Positions 32,371 through 39,673 of a DNA stretch of 41,589 nucleotides are shown in pieces. The notes beneath the pieces were generated by a model. It saw only the letters and a list, made by a program, of their open reading frames with translations, was not told the origin of the DNA and did no database searches. Both the position numbers and the translations under genes were made by a program. The stretch spans positions 1 through 41,589 of IMG/VR virus record IMGVR_UViG_3300025117_000133; one strand, 5' to 3'. How positions within the stretch are numbered: the first letter of the stretch is position 1; each line of letters opens with the position of its first letter. The DNA is from a virus.

Positions 32371-32492
32371 CCTTCTCTCAAGAGTTAGCCCGTCAACAAG
32401 CCAGACTACACAATCTGGAAATGACCAAGCAGTACAAGCCTTCTCCGTGTCTGTGGACTGAGGCAATACACCTATACTTCTCTCTGAACTGA
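32367..32492 (+). CDS. small protein, 41 aa
   Basis: ATG 32367 overlaps the previous stop as ATGA. The helical N-terminal half (FSQELARQQARLHNLEM) and an aromatic end suggest a small folded or binding peptide. Ends two bases before the next ATG. Confidence 0.55.
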   Translation: MTFSQELARQQARLHNLEMTKQYKPSPCLWTEAIHLYFSLN

Positions 32493-32494
32493 CA

Positions 32495-32815
32495 ATGCAC
32501 ACCATCGACAATTCCCCCCACGGTAACAGTATGATGGTTGGCATAGACAAAGACCCCAAGCCGGATATGGACGATTACTACAAGTGTGACGTTTGCAATA
32601 CACTGAACCACATAGACGATATTGAGGATGGGCTATGCAGGGAATGTTGGGCTAAGGACAGGCACAGGTTCTACTGTCTAGCTGACCCGCAGCATGACGA
32701 GATTGAGATGGTGGGCATCCCAACCAAGTGTCCTGTCTGTGATAGTCTGTTCATCGGACATTCAACCGCCAAAGTCACAAGGTGGATTCATGAAGCGCAA
32801 AAGGCCAGCCAATGA
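32495..32815 (+). CDS. double zinc-ribbon-like protein, 106 aa
   Basis: ATG 32495 lies two bases after the previous stop; later Met codons are alternatives because no clear ribosome site exists. YKCDVCNTLNH with GLCRECW, and PTKCPVCDSLF, give three C-x2-C pairs that suit zinc ribbons. The protein may bind nucleic acid or protein. It overlaps the next gene by ATGA. Confidence 0.65.
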   Translation: MHTIDNSPHGNSMMVGIDKDPKPDMDDYYKCDVCNTLNHIDDIEDGLCRECWAKDRHRFYCLADPQHDEIEMVGIPTKCPVCDSLFIGHSTAKVTRWIHEAQKASQ

Positions 32816-33078
32816 ATTTCCGTCTAGAGTTCATCAATCGCGACCTAGCCACATTGGAGTCAGCGCAGAGGATAGCCCCTGAGACAAGAGAGTTGCTTGA
32901 GAGGGTGAGAAAGTCTTTGCCCGACGTATCACACGCGGACTTCTTTGAGCTGCAAGTGAGGGCTGAGGAAATAGTCAATTCAAGGATAGCCAAAAAGAAC
33001 CTGATAGCCAAAGTGAAGAAGGCTTATGGTGGGTTGACATTGGCGAGGTATTCAGGACGCAACGTGGTAAGAATATAA
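32812..33078 (+). CDS. hypothetical helical protein, 88 aa
   Basis: ATG 32812 overlaps the previous stop. The product is mainly charged helices (RELLERVRKSLPDVSHADF) with a basic C-terminus. No motif recognised. Located upstream of recombination-like genes. Confidence 0.65.
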   Translation: MNFRLEFINRDLATLESAQRIAPETRELLERVRKSLPDVSHADFFELQVRAEEIVNSRIAKKNLIAKVKKAYGGLTLARYSGRNVVRI

Positions 33079-33090
33079 CAGGAGGAACAA

Positions 33091-33276
33091 ATGGCGACAT
33101 ACAAGATTATCACAAGAACAGACGGCAAGGGGCGGTATTGGATGGCTAAGAGCGAGGAGGGCTATCTGATGCCAAACACCTTGAGCCGCGACAGCCAAGA
33201 GGATTGTCGCAAGAGGCTCATTGCCGAAGTGACCGAGAAGGCGTCCGAGCAGGAAGTGGAAACGGTGATGCTATGA
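33091..33276 (+). CDS. small hypothetical protein, 61 aa
   Basis: ATG 33091 follows AACAGGAGGAAC. The sequence (YKIITRTDGKGRYWMAK, then a helix) looks like a small alpha-beta domain. Its stop overlaps the Gp157-like gene as ATGA. Unknown role. Confidence 0.65.
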   Translation: MATYKIITRTDGKGRYWMAKSEEGYLMPNTLSRDSQEDCRKRLIAEVTEKASEQEVETVML

Positions 33277-33767
33277 AACTCTACGAACTGACTCAAGAAC
33301 TGTCTCAGGCAATCGAGTTATATAATGAGGCCGAGACGGACGAGCAGCTTGAGGTCATCGAGAAACAACTGGTATCGCTCAATCTGTCATTCAAGGACAA
33401 GTGTGTGGCTGTGGGAAAGCACGTCCTGAACACGGAGAGCGAATCAGAGCAAGTTGTGGCCGAGATTGCAAGGCTCAAAGGAATCCTGGACCGCCGCAAC
33501 AAACAGGCCGAATGGTTCAGGGCTTACTTGAAGAAGGCCATGGAGGCAACCGAGACAACGGAAATTGACGGTATCACGCTCAAGCTCAAGATCAAGAACA
33601 ATCCGCCGAGCGTGGAAATCGTGGATGAGAAGGCCGTACCCGAGAAGTATAAGAAGTCCAAGACCGTCGTGACCATTGACAAGGCCGCAATCAAGGCAGA
33701 CTGGAAAGAGGGTGTTGGCGTTGACGGTGCAAAGATCAATCAGGGAACCAGGCTGGACATAAAGTGA
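33273..33767 (+). CDS. Siphovirus Gp157-like protein, 164 aa
   Basis: ATG 33273 overlaps the previous stop. The long coiled coil in residues 1-95 (LYELTQELSQAIELYNEA, RLKGILDRRNKQAEWFRAYL) followed by a small beta region (ITLKLKIKNNPPSVEIVD, VPEKYKKSKTVVTIDK, and a terminal GTRLDIK) fits the Gp157 family of phages. Members lie beside recombination or replication genes and are described as phage-resistance related in Streptococcus; the mechanism is unclear. Neighbours here agree. Confidence 0.8.
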   Translation: MKLYELTQELSQAIELYNEAETDEQLEVIEKQLVSLNLSFKDKCVAVGKHVLNTESESEQVVAEIARLKGILDRRNKQAEWFRAYLKKAMEATETTEIDGITLKLKIKNNPPSVEIVDEKAVPEKYKKSKTVVTIDKAAIKADWKEGVGVDGAKINQGTRLDIK

Positions 33768-33829
33768 TGGCACTCGCAAGAACAGACCCCGAAGTATTTG
33801 ACATCCACCAACAAGAAAGGGAACAAGTA

Positions 33830-34183
33830 ATGCCTAGCATACACGAACTCATCCCATCGCGTTACATCAAGAAGGAAGACTTGGGAGCAAACCAAGCCGG
33901 ACTGTTCACCATTTCCGGTATCAGCCGGGAGAACGTCGGGACAGAAGACGATCCCGCCGAGAAGGTGGTTATCAAGTTCGACGAGTCGCCAAAGGGATTC
34001 GTGGCGAACATTACGAACATCAATGTCCTCGTAGCGATTTACGGGGATGATTACTCGACGTGGATGGGAAAGAAGATCGTGGTTTACTTCGACCCGGCCA
34101 TCCAGTTTCAGGGCAAGCTAACGGGCGGCTTGCGCCTCCGTGCGCCCAAAGGTCAGACACCCGGACCGGACTTACCTTTCTAG
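33830..34183 (+). CDS. conserved phage protein next to recombination genes, 117 aa
   Basis: ATG 33830 follows GAAAGGGAAC; the frame is open back to 33764 with weak support. SRYIKKEDLG, WMGKKIVVYFDPAIQF and LRLRAP resemble a small beta-rich phage protein often found with Gp157 and single-strand annealing genes. I recall the pattern but no proven role; an OB-fold or DNA-binding role is possible. Confidence 0.65.
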   Translation: MPSIHELIPSRYIKKEDLGANQAGLFTISGISRENVGTEDDPAEKVVIKFDESPKGFVANITNINVLVAIYGDDYSTWMGKKIVVYFDPAIQFQGKLTGGLRLRAPKGQTPGPDLPF

Positions 34184-34192
34184 GGAGCGTCA

Positions 34193-34591
34193 ATGCTAAT
34201 CACCGAACGAGTCGTCAAGGTAAGAGATGGTAAGATCGTTCTTGACATAGCCCGCAAAGACGGTGACGAGGTTATGGTCATCGTCGAGACAGTTCCCCGC
34301 CAAAGGAGTCTCAGGGCAAATCGCTACTACTTTGGCGCACTCGTTCGGGCGTTGTCTGAGTACACGGGGATGACAACCGATGAAGTCCACGAACTCATCA
34401 AGTTCAAATTCAATCCGAAGGAAATAACAGACCCGACGACAGGTGTGATAATGGTGGTTGGCGGGACAACGACAGCCCTGAACTCGGTCCAGTTTGCCGA
34501 GTTGACAATGAGGGTTCAGGACTTGTGCCACGAACTAGGCATAACAAACGTCAGCCCGGAAAAGTATTGGCAGTCAATCGAAGGACAATAA
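34193..34591 (+). CDS. recombination-type phage protein (NinB/Orf-like?), 132 aa
   Basis: ATG 34193 follows TAGGGAGCG. The segment SLRANRYYFGALVRALSEYT followed by GMTTDEVHELIKFKFNP resembles the N-Rxx-L pattern of NinB/Orf-type recombination mediators that bind single-strand DNA. Length (132) fits. The neighbouring Gp157-like and HNH-like genes support a recombination block. The identity is uncertain. Confidence 0.55.
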   Translation: MLITERVVKVRDGKIVLDIARKDGDEVMVIVETVPRQRSLRANRYYFGALVRALSEYTGMTTDEVHELIKFKFNPKEITDPTTGVIMVVGGTTTALNSVQFAELTMRVQDLCHELGITNVSPEKYWQSIEGQ

Positions 34592-34677
34592 CACTCCAAC
34601 GCCCTGTTGTAGGCGCGACTAAAGACCAAAGCGGTCTGACCCTCTTAGTGGGGAGGCGTGGGAACCTTATCGAGACC

Positions 34678-34794
34678 ATGAAAATTCACCCCAACCATAC
34701 TGACAAGTCGTACGCTCTCACCCTGATAGGGGTAATTCTCGGCGTATTGTTTGCGGCGGCCATCCTGTGGGAAATTTATCTGAGGACACTATGA
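34678..34794 (+). CDS. 38-aa single-span membrane peptide
   Basis: ATG 34678 begins a peptide with one hydrophobic helix (ALTLIGVILGVLFAAAILW). Its stop overlaps the next gene as ATGA. No ribosome site close by (GGGAGG is 22 bases upstream). The preceding 86 bases hold a small hairpin (AGACC/GGTCT) and nothing else clear. Confidence 0.5.
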   Translation: MKIHPNHTDKSYALTLIGVILGVLFAAAILWEIYLRTL

Positions 34795-35114
34795 CCGAAC
34801 GTGAGCAGACCTTGAAAGCCTTGCGAACCACGATAAGGGCGTTCCCGATAGTTCATTCAAAGGCATATCTAGCGTTCATCCGCGAACTGCCTTGTATTTT
34901 CTGCGACGCAACCCCGGTAGATGCTCACCACGCCGCTCTCGGGTACCATAACTGCAAGACAAGTGACCTAATGGCGGTCCCGGTATGCCGTCCGTGTCAT
35001 AGGGACAAGGCCGAGCGGATAGACCTGTTCGATACCGTCCTTGTAGCAATGCTTCGTATCTGGCACGACTTCCTAGCTAAATGTGTGAAATGCGACGAAG
35101 GGAACGAACAATGA
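34791..35114 (+). CDS. HNH-like / DUF968-type nuclease candidate, 107 aa
   Basis: ATG 34791 overlaps the previous stop. LPCIFCDATPVDAHHAA and VPVCRPCHRDKAE give two C-x2-C pairs around an HH motif and a final His, the zinc and catalytic layout of HNH-type phage nucleases such as DUF968 or Rap-like recombinases. C-terminal residues KCVKCDE add another pair. Located in the recombination/replication block, so processing of recombination intermediates is plausible. Confidence 0.7.
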   Translation: MTEREQTLKALRTTIRAFPIVHSKAYLAFIRELPCIFCDATPVDAHHAALGYHNCKTSDLMAVPVCRPCHRDKAERIDLFDTVLVAMLRIWHDFLAKCVKCDEGNEQ

Positions 35115-35308
35115 CCCAGTGTGAACAAGTCTTATCAATGTTCCGCAACAATCCGGGCGGGGTGACAACGGCGGAATGGATAACTACGCCACCATTGGGA
35201 GCAGAATACAGGGCGCGTATTTCCGAACTAAGGCGCGCTGGTTACAGAATCACTTGTGAGCGCATCCGTAAAGGGTGTTTCCTGTATAAACTAGTGGAGG
35301 GACAATGA
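35111..35308 (+). CDS. winged helix-turn-helix protein (HTH_39-like), 65 aa
   Basis: ATG 35111 overlaps the previous stop. NNPGGVTTAEWITTPPLG and RISELRRAGYRI match the pattern of small phage helix-turn-helix proteins, in which the second helix is followed by an R-x2-ELR-x-AGY motif. It probably binds DNA near the replication genes. Target unknown. Confidence 0.75.
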   Translation: MTQCEQVLSMFRNNPGGVTTAEWITTPPLGAEYRARISELRRAGYRITCERIRKGCFLYKLVEGQ

Positions 35309-35490
35309 ACCAGACCGAGCTAGAATTTGACGAAGCACCGCCCGAACCACATCGTGAGTTCAAGGAGCGCACCAAGTCGAAGAAGTATGACACGAACACG
35401 AACAAGCACAGGGTGCAGTGTCAAATGATGCCCTGGGAGTATGCAACATTCGTAACGAGTGGACAGGTTCAGAGAACGCCACATGACTAG
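35305..35490 (+). CDS. small polar protein, 61 aa
   Basis: ATG 35305 overlaps the previous stop as ATGA. The product is acidic at the start, basic in the middle (FKERTKSKKYD) and looks disordered. Its stop overlaps the next frame by eight bases. Not recognised. Confidence 0.6.
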   Translation: MNQTELEFDEAPPEPHREFKERTKSKKYDTNTNKHRVQCQMMPWEYATFVTSGQVQRTPHD

Positions 35491-35662
35491 GGGACTTGCA
35501 ATACGGACACAAATTTCGTATATTGTAAGTGCCATCAGTACAGGATTTTTCATTCTAGGGACGTTCATTACTCGTTGCAGCTATGGAAGTGATTCCTGTG
35601 CTGATGGCCAACGGGTTTTGGGCGTCCTTTTTCTATTTACGTCCGAATGGCGCACAAGATGA
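35483..35662 (+). CDS. small membrane protein, 59 aa
   Basis: ATG 35483 overlaps the previous gene, and its stop overlaps ATG 35659 as ATGA. One clear hydrophobic span (ISYIVSAISTGFFILGTFI) and a shorter one near the end, with two Cys between them, suggest a membrane protein. Unknown role. Confidence 0.5.
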   Translation: MTRGLAIRTQISYIVSAISTGFFILGTFITRCSYGSDSCADGQRVLGVLFLFTSEWRTR

Positions 35663-36465
35663 AATGGTTTAAGCACATGACAGACTCAAGCGATGATTTG
35701 TTTGTGAGGGATTTGGAAAGGCGGTTCGGGGACGCGGGTTACGCTTTTTGGTTCAAGACGCTCGAATTACTGGGAGCGCACGGCAAGGCGGGTGTGCTGA
35801 CCATCTCTTGGAAGAACTATTGCGAGAGACTCAACAAGCGTAGGGACCACCTACGCAGGATACTCACCTACTGTTCGCAGGACGCTCACCTCACATTCGT
35901 CGAGAACTCGGAGGATTTCGTAACTATCACTTGCGCCAAGTTTGCCGAAATTGCTGACAATTTCACGAAATACGGGGGCAAACTTCAAAGTGACTTTAAA
36001 GTGTCTTTAAAGCAAGAAGAAGAAGGAGAAGAAGATAAGAAGAAGATTAGAAGAGAAGAGAAGAAAGATATACTCCCCTCTAGTGGTTTATCGGTTTTAG
36101 AACACTGGAACAGCGAGGCGAAAAGACTCGGACTAAAGACAATCCTTAGGCTCTCCGACAAGCGGGTGAAAGCCGTCGCCGCTCGTTTCGCGGAGAAGGA
36201 GTTTGACCTTGAGGCGTGTTTCAAGCGGATAGAGGAATCTGCGTTTGTGCGCGGTGAGAATGACCGGGAATGGAAGGTTGATTTTGATTGGCTCTTTTGC
36301 TCAAGCAATAATTATTTGAAACTCTTGGAAGGGAAATACAGTGGAACAAATCGGCAAAGCAATCGACAAGCTGGCACTAGACCCCCACTTACCGCAGACA
36401 ACCTCCGCAGGAGTGCAGAAATGGCTCAAAAACTCGCTGACGCACGCAAAGCAAGAGGCGAGTAA
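35659..36465 (+). CDS. phage replisome organiser / replication initiator (DUF4373-like), 268 aa
   Basis: ATG 35659 gives an ATGA overlap; ATG 35647 is an alternative. The N-terminus (MKWFKHMTDSSDDLFVRDLE, then GYAFWFKTLELLGAHG) is typical of the winged-helix domain of Lin1244/DUF4373-type initiators. A charged E/K linker (about 114-135) and a C-terminal domain ending WKVDFDWLFCSSNNYLKLLE follow. Such proteins bind the phage origin, often inside their own gene, and recruit host helicase. Tandem repeats within this gene (35987-36069) fit that. Confidence 0.82.
   Translation: MKWFKHMTDSSDDLFVRDLERRFGDAGYAFWFKTLELLGAHGKAGVLTISWKNYCERLNKRRDHLRRILTYCSQDAHLTFVENSEDFVTITCAKFAEIADNFTKYGGKLQSDFKVSLKQEEEGEEDKKKIRREEKKDILPSSGLSVLEHWNSEAKRLGLKTILRLSDKRVKAVAARFAEKEFDLEACFKRIEESAFVRGENDREWKVDFDWLFCSSNNYLKLLEGKYSGTNRQSNRQAGTRPPLTADNLRRSAEMAQKLADARKARGE
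35987..36069 (+). other. origin-like element: tandem 11-mers and polypurine tract
   Basis: Two adjacent 11-mers, AAAGTGACTTT (35987-35997) and AAAGTGTCTTT (35998-36008), each have dyad symmetry (AAAG/CTTT). They are followed by about 60 almost purely purine bases to 36069. The element sits in the linker-coding part of the replisome organiser gene, the place of the origin in lambda O-type systems. Confidence 0.5.
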
Positions 36466-37066
36466 CCGGGACGAAATCTTGGAATTGGTTGGTGAGGTAG
36501 AATTTGCGAAGCAGATCCGAATTTCAGATGAAGAGCGGGCCGTCCTTTGTGACCGATTGTTCCAACTCAAAGAGCCAATCGCTAAGATTCGAGAGCGGGC
36601 GAAAGCGGTTGAACGGAACACGACATACAAGAGCCTTGCCTTTGAGTATTGGATTAACACGGAACAACTCTACACCGCCGCCGAGGTTGAAAGGATGGTT
36701 ACTGACAGGATAGAACAACGCCGCCGACAGCTTGAGAAAATCAATATCCCCGTGGCTGAACTGGAAAAGGCTGGACTCGTTGAGTTTTCAACGCTCTATG
36801 CGCGTCGCTACGCTTTGGCAATGGAACCCGTGATTGCGAAACTGAAAACCCGTTGCCGTCGCGTTCAGGCGTTCATTCGTCAAGCCCCCGAAGAAGTGAA
36901 ACTAGAAATCAAGGCAATCGCAGAGGAAAAAGGATACATCAAGGACGATCCGTATTGGAGAATGAGCCTACCCTTTGCCGCCCCGCACCTATTGAACGAA
37001 GTTGAAAAGATAATGAAACGCGTACCGTGCGGTAAGGACCACAAAGCAAGCGAGGTGTGCCAATGA
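36341..37066 (+). CDS. helical protein after replisome organiser, 241 aa
   Basis: GTG 36341 follows TTGGAAGGGAAA and overlaps the previous gene by 125 bases in another frame. The product is almost all charged helices (RIEQRRRQLEKINIPVAELE) with no Walker motif, so it is not a DnaC-type loader ATPase. An accessory replication or helicase-interacting role is inferred from its place. Later starts in frame are not better supported. Confidence 0.65.
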   Translation: MEQIGKAIDKLALDPHLPQTTSAGVQKWLKNSLTHAKQEASNRDEILELVGEVEFAKQIRISDEERAVLCDRLFQLKEPIAKIRERAKAVERNTTYKSLAFEYWINTEQLYTAAEVERMVTDRIEQRRRQLEKINIPVAELEKAGLVEFSTLYARRYALAMEPVIAKLKTRCRRVQAFIRQAPEEVKLEIKAIAEEKGYIKDDPYWRMSLPFAAPHLLNEVEKIMKRVPCGKDHKASEVCQ

Positions 37067-37230
37067 GACAAGCCAAGAAACGCCAGATGCGACGGCACTG
37101 GTATTTCACAACAACAACCGAGTGTGTAATTTGTGGGCGTGGCGGACCCTATCGTGAGCGTCGATACGGGCGACCACCCACAAAGGCGAAGCGATACGCT
37201 TACAAACAGTACTGTTGTGATCATCACTAG
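37063..37230 (+). CDS. small zinc-ribbon/HNH-like protein, 55 aa
   Basis: ATG 37063 overlaps the previous stop. A basic start (MRQAKKRQMRRH) precedes ECVICGRGG and a terminal QYCCDHH, giving four Cys and two His that could bind zinc as in truncated HNH or zinc-ribbon proteins. The Arg/Lys content suits DNA or RNA binding. After it, 37231-37326 holds no clear gene. Confidence 0.6.
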   Translation: MRQAKKRQMRRHWYFTTTTECVICGRGGPYRERRYGRPPTKAKRYAYKQYCCDHH

Positions 37231-37326
37231 AATCGCAGGGGTGGCTATCGTAACGCAACCGAGTTTGTTAAGTCGTTTTTCAAGTAGCCCCCTCACGGGC
37301 GGGAACAAACCAGTCAGAGGAACATT

Positions 37327-38424
37327 TTGAACCATGTTGATCTCTTTAGCGGTATCGGTGGTTTTGCTCTCGCAGCGTCTTGGTGTTGGGGCGATGAATA
37401 CGTGAACTTAGGTCATTCAGAGATTGAAAAGTTCCCCTGTCAGGTCTATCACAAGCATTTTCCAGAGAGCAGGTGTTTAGGTGACATCACGAAGATTGAT
37501 TGGGGAGAATTTGAAGGACGGGTTGGCCTCGTCACGGGTGGCTTCCCCTGTCAGCCCTTCTCTGTCGCCGGCAAGCGACGAGGCAAAGAAGATGACCGTC
37601 ACCTCTGGCCGGAAATGCTTAGAGCAATCCGCGAGACTCGGCCGCGCTGGGTTATTGGCGAAAATGTTGCTGGAATCATCCGAATGGAACTCGACCAAGT
37701 GTTATCTGACTTGGAAGCTGAGGGCTATCAAACGGAACCGTTTCTTATTCCAGCTTGCGCCGTCAATGCCCCACACAGAAGGGATAGAGTCTGGATTATT
37801 GCTCACACCGGGGACGGAGGATCACAAGAGCGACGGACCGAAAACAATGGAGAAGTGGAGAGAGGCGCAAAGCAAGGGAAAGCGTCCAGCATCTTCGGCG
37901 CAACGGCTCCGCAATCAAATAGTGGTATTAGGAACTCCAACGGGATCAATGGCGACAATGCAGGATCTGATTCAAGCATCGTACTCAAGCTCGAAGCGGC
38001 CAAAGTATTGCGACGCACAACTAAACACGCCCCGGACAACCCCGCGAGCAATGAGTTACCTGTTACCGACCCCCAAGAAGTGGAACTCAACAGGAGCCGG
38101 CGAACATGGTCAGGGCGGGAAGGACTTGCAGACAGCGATCGCACTTCTACCAACCCCAACCCCAACCACACCGCGACCTCACGACAACGAGGACACGGCG
38201 GGGAAATACTACGAATCACAGAATCAGAAAGACTTAACGGGAACGGTTGGCGAGAACCCTGGCTTGAAGTTGCAACCCGCCTTTGTCGAGTGGATGCAAG
38301 GGTACCCAATCGGGTGGACAGACTTAAAGCCCTCGGCAACGCGATAGTTCCTCAAGTCGCATTTGAGATTATGAAAGCAATCAGGGAATATGATTCTATG
38401 AACCAGTCAGAACGGAGCGCGTAA
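37327..38424 (+). CDS. DNA cytosine-5 methyltransferase, 365 aa
   Basis: TTG 37327 has CAGAGGAAC at good distance. Motif I (DLFSGIGGFALA, residues 5-16), motif IV with the catalytic Cys (GGFPCQPFSVAGKRRG, about 71-86), motif VI (GENVAG, about 112), motif VIII (HRRDRVWII, about 150) and motifs IX-X (NRVDRLKALGNAIVP, about 327-341) are in order. The enzyme transfers a methyl group from SAM to cytosine C5, probably to resist restriction. The 170-residue section between VIII and IX is low in complexity and unusual for a recognition domain; a second open frame lies there. Confidence 0.92.
   Translation: MNHVDLFSGIGGFALAASWCWGDEYVNLGHSEIEKFPCQVYHKHFPESRCLGDITKIDWGEFEGRVGLVTGGFPCQPFSVAGKRRGKEDDRHLWPEMLRAIRETRPRWVIGENVAGIIRMELDQVLSDLEAEGYQTEPFLIPACAVNAPHRRDRVWIIAHTGDGGSQERRTENNGEVERGAKQGKASSIFGATAPQSNSGIRNSNGINGDNAGSDSSIVLKLEAAKVLRRTTKHAPDNPASNELPVTDPQEVELNRSRRTWSGREGLADSDRTSTNPNPNHTATSRQRGHGGEILRITESERLNGNGWREPWLEVATRLCRVDARVPNRVDRLKALGNAIVPQVAFEIMKAIREYDSMNQSERSA
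37592..38347 (+). CDS. second reading frame inside the methyltransferase gene, 251 aa
   Basis: In the +1 frame, ATG 37592 (GAGGCAAAGAAG upstream) opens 251 codons that start MTVTSGRKCLEQ, contain SEWNSTKCYLTWKLRA, FLFQLAPSMP and several LLPTP repeats, and end PAFVEWMQGYPIGWTDLKP. These blocks look like a real protein and resemble ORFs and C-terminal segments I recall from phage methyltransferase regions. The frame may be an overprinted gene, an older methyltransferase C-terminus now out of frame, or a conserved by-product of the methyltransferase DNA. A longer frame from GTG 37481 exists. Confidence 0.5.
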   Translation: MTVTSGRKCLEQSARLGRAGLLAKMLLESSEWNSTKCYLTWKLRAIKRNRFLFQLAPSMPHTEGIESGLLLTPGTEDHKSDGPKTMEKWREAQSKGKRPASSAQRLRNQIVVLGTPTGSMATMQDLIQASYSSSKRPKYCDAQLNTPRTTPRAMSYLLPTPKKWNSTGAGEHGQGGKDLQTAIALLPTPTPTTPRPHDNEDTAGKYYESQNQKDLTGTVGENPGLKLQPAFVEWMQGYPIGWTDLKPSATR

Positions 38425-38452
38425 TGGTTATCATAACTGAAAGGGCGGAGAG

Positions 38453-39097
38453 ATGAATAGACCAGAAATGCTAAAAATGTTTATTAGCGAGGACGATCTG
38501 CGCCCCGCGATGATGAATCCGTGGACGTGGGAAGGACAGACGGGTGCGACGAACGGACACATTATGATATTGTTGCCGGGAGTAGATGCCGAGTATAAAC
38601 CGTGCGAACTCGGAATTAGATCTGTGTTGACGCCCGAAGTGGAGGGGATTGAATCAATCGACGTGAAATCTCTCTGCGCCGCGATGGAGCGAATACCGAA
38701 AGTCGAGAGGCTTGATCCAAGGGAAGTCGAGTGCGAAACGTGCGACGGCGAAGGGGAATACAAATGCTTTGTATGCGGCTCAGAGGCGCATTGTGATGAT
38801 TGCGACGGTAAAGGCAAAGTCACAAAGAATGTCAAGCCGACCGGAATCTTTATTCCTGACGATAACGCGAAGATAATTATTGACAAGGTTCCCTTTTCTG
38901 TTCGATACCTGAAAAAGATTCTCGTTGTGGCGCAGGAACTCAATGTGGCTGAAATCAATCACAAGACCGGGCCGGAACCCGCGCGCGGTCATTGGTTCAT
39001 GGTGGGCGAAGCGCGCGTCCTTCTGATGCCAATGCGTCTTGATCCAGAGGCAGACGAACATATTGTCACCTATCGCAAACTCAAAGTATCAGCGTAG
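38453..39097 (+). CDS. sliding-clamp-like protein with DnaJ-type zinc insertion, 214 aa
   Basis: ATG 38453 follows GGGCGGAGAG. The N-terminal part (GATNGHIMILLPG) and the end (VPFSVRYLKKILVVAQEL, then ARVLLMPMRL) look like the strands and helices of beta-clamp-like domains. Between them, residues about 93-122 carry four C-x2-C pairs with Gly-rich spacing (ETCDGEGEYKCFVCG, DDCDGKGK), as in DnaJ zinc fingers. A role in replication or DNA processing is possible. The clamp relation is a weak pattern match. Confidence 0.6.
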   Translation: MNRPEMLKMFISEDDLRPAMMNPWTWEGQTGATNGHIMILLPGVDAEYKPCELGIRSVLTPEVEGIESIDVKSLCAAMERIPKVERLDPREVECETCDGEGEYKCFVCGSEAHCDDCDGKGKVTKNVKPTGIFIPDDNAKIIIDKVPFSVRYLKKILVVAQELNVAEINHKTGPEPARGHWFMVGEARVLLMPMRLDPEADEHIVTYRKLKVSA

Positions 39098-39116
39098 CCC
39101 ACAAGGAGGAACGGAA

Positions 39117-39521
39117 ATGGAATGGCACATTGAAGGATTCACCCGTCACAACTATGACGTTGCGAGAGCGCACGCCAACAAGATGGAAGATACCTGTGCG
39201 TTCACAGTTGGTATGCTGATTATGGCCATTGACGCGGCGAACGAACAAATAGCCAAATTCAAGGCCGTTTCTCCCCCCAGTGAAGGGGCGGGGAACGCTG
39301 AGAAACTTATCGACGAATTGCTCGCGACGCGCTCTCACGATATTGTTAGTTTTATCGACAAGCAAAAATGGATTAAGGTCGCTTCAAGGTATTTGTCCTC
39401 CCCCTCCCCGGTGAGCGAGGAAAGGAAACTCATTGATGAAATCTATGACGCGATTCCGAATATCGGCATGAATGAATTGGCAGAGAAAATCGAACAGTTT
39501 CGTTCCCGTTCACACACATAG
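39117..39521 (+). CDS. hypothetical protein, 134 aa
   Basis: ATG 39117 follows ACAAGGAGGAACG; the frame is open upstream but inside the previous gene. The product is helical and acidic in part (KLIDELLATRSHDIVSFIDK) with a Pro/Ser stretch in the middle. No family recognised. Confidence 0.65.
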   Translation: MEWHIEGFTRHNYDVARAHANKMEDTCAFTVGMLIMAIDAANEQIAKFKAVSPPSEGAGNAEKLIDELLATRSHDIVSFIDKQKWIKVASRYLSSPSPVSEERKLIDEIYDAIPNIGMNELAEKIEQFRSRSHT

Positions 39522-39535
39522 GAGGAACAGAGTTG

Positions 39536-39661
39536 ATGTTCACATACTGCCAAAATCTTCGTAGCCATCACCGGGTTGCGGTAGCTGTGGCGTTTCATCT
39601 CGATTTCTTCGAGACGCTTTCGCAGGTATCGGACTTGCCAGCACCGCACCCCGTATTTTAA
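39536..39661 (+). CDS. possible small protein, 41 aa
   Basis: GGAGGAACAGAG precedes TTG 39533 and ATG 39536, and the stop is 12 bases before the next start, so the slot suits a gene. The predicted peptide is odd (AVAVAFHLDFFETLS), while the minus strand of the same DNA reads RYLRKRLEEIEMKRH and looks more protein-like. An inverted or foreign segment is possible. Confidence 0.4.
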   Translation: MFTYCQNLRSHHRVAVAVAFHLDFFETLSQVSDLPAPHPVF

Positions 39662-39673
39662 CAGGAGGAGAAT

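Noticed and set aside
37241-37330. 29-codon GTG ORF between the zinc protein and the methyltransferase
   Set aside because: No separate ribosome site and no protein character; only the TTGA overlap with the next gene speaks for it.
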